The notes beneath the pieces were generated by a model. That model was not told the origin of the DNA and searched no databases. It saw only the letters and a list, made by a program, of their open reading frames with translations. 64,000 nt of DNA from Prostheceraeus crozeri (taxonomy: Eukaryota > Platyhelminthes > Polycladida > Euryleptidae): positions 248,001-312,000 of the forward strand of contig CAJQUW010014303.1 of the NCBI GenBank assembly GCA_907163375.1, given 5' to 3'. Below are positions 62,919 to 64,000 of this stretch, in pieces (the stretch's first letter is position 1; every line of letters begins with the position of its first letter). A program made the translations under genes and the position numbers.

Positions 62919-64000
62919 GTGAGAAGACCCTTGTAAAATCATATTCAATCAGACCGGAAAACTCGAACCGTAACCGGCAATAAGATGTCAGTCTTTAAAT
63001 CTCTTACTAAACAGCACACTAAAATTATGAATTTAGGCACAGGTGATGGCTATCGACATTGATTCAGCTCCGTCAAAAATTGGTAAAGTAGCCGCATTAA
63101 AATTTGAAGTACATGTAAATACACCCTTTGATCACTGCAACAAAACAATAGGTAATATTTATTGACAGCTCATTGTCCGTAAATCATTCGTCGTGTTTGA
63201 TGCCATGAAATGGAGAGAAAATCAAAAGAATGAGTTTTGCAATGACGGTGATCTTGATTATTGATAACTAGAATACATGATCGCAGAATCAGAATTGCGG
63301 AGGCGGCTTTTCCAGCAGCATCCTCCATCTTCAACGTGCGACTGCATGCCAGATTTCCACATTCCCAAAAGACCGTCAACACCTCCACAATCTTTCTCAG
63401 AATAGTAGTGCATTAATAACATAATTAATATACAAAGGTAGAAGAGATGTCGAAATTGATTGAGTTCATAATCAGTGAGTACCCTCAATTAACAAATTTT
63501 CACTCATGAGCACAATCCATGTCACATATGGAGAATACATTATTTGTATGGAAAAGATCCCTGGCGTTCCATTTTGGCAAGAGAACAACAAAGTCAGTAG
63601 TTTAACCGGAAGATTATGTATCATTCACTAAGCATTATAGTCTATGTGTTATGGACTTGTCCTGAGAATGTTGGCGGACTTCACGCATTGTCTTTAGAAA
63701 TTCCTTTCCACCCACATGTGTACATGGTGACTTGCATTTCATTTATAATGCATGTGCAAAGATAGACTCAGGACGTTAATGTTGTTTTAATTCAATGTAC
63801 CACCGTCTTTTATCAAGAGGAAGGTAATATAGCGACGGATGCATGATTAATATTGGATGAACTAAGAAAGACGATTTCAATATTAAGATGTACGAGTATA
63901 ACTAGATAGCAGAAGAACTTCCAATATTTAGTAATTTGTCAGTATTTTAGTTTCTTAATGATTTTGCGTCATGCAATACAAACTTGCGTTCACTATAAAC
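62919..64000 (+). other. Intron 16 of gene 2 (runs off the window)
   Basis: No counterpart of the gene 1 terminal exon (VIEAFEQENG...) was found, so the last exon lies beyond the edge. Confidence 0.5.

Overview
This is an A+T-rich window from an animal, most likely a marine invertebrate. The reasons are long introns with canonical GT-AG splice sites and a multi-exon secreted metalloprotease gene. It also holds many transposable elements: Tc1/mariner, hAT, PIF/Harbinger, pogo, Helitron, Jockey-like and RTE-like LINEs, Penelope-like elements and tRNA-derived SINE heads. I cannot fix the phylum from sequence alone. I see no bacterial or organellar genes.

Host genes. Two tandem plus-strand paralogues are present. 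Gene 1 enters from the left and ends at 12860. Only its last three coding exons are visible (1092-1172, 9265-9350, 12761-12860); they encode the end of a hemopexin-like domain closed by a cysteine. Gene 2 starts at 26710, with a TATA-like and a CCAAT motif just upstream, and leaves the window after 62918. I could place 16 exons whose splice phases all agree (about 581 residues). They encode a matrix metalloproteinase: signal peptide, prodomain with a modified cysteine switch, zinc catalytic domain ([11 protein letters not shown] and a Met-turn), a Gly/Ser/Thr/Asp linker, two six-cysteine ShK domains, two 24-nt micro-exons, and a hemopexin-like domain matching gene 1. The terminal exon of gene 2 lies beyond the right edge. 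A broken H2B copy sits in intron 2.

Introns of gene 1 (1-12760) hold a 256-bp hAT-type MITE, a LINE with an intact 964-residue endonuclease/reverse transcriptase ORF nested in an older inverted-repeat element, and a defective hAT transposon whose two ends are built from ATATCGAT arrays.

The intergenic stretch (12861-26660) is almost all mobile-element material. It holds a mariner-like element with a nested MITE, an unrecognised coding relic, a Helitron 3' end, two SINE heads, a LINE tail, and a 3.4-kb Harbinger element (transposase plus MADF protein) inserted into a 451-bp MITE. A related MITE at 2118 preserves the empty target site. A 199-bp hAT MITE lies just upstream of the gene 2 promoter.

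Introns of gene 2 hold a Tc1 element, Penelope-like remains, a 1156-bp hAT element with CCGG-rich ends, a minisatellite split by a small MITE, a foldback element, a pogo-type MITE, an RTE-like LINE fragment and a third copy of the 256-bp MITE. All calls come from reading the sequence; no database search was run.
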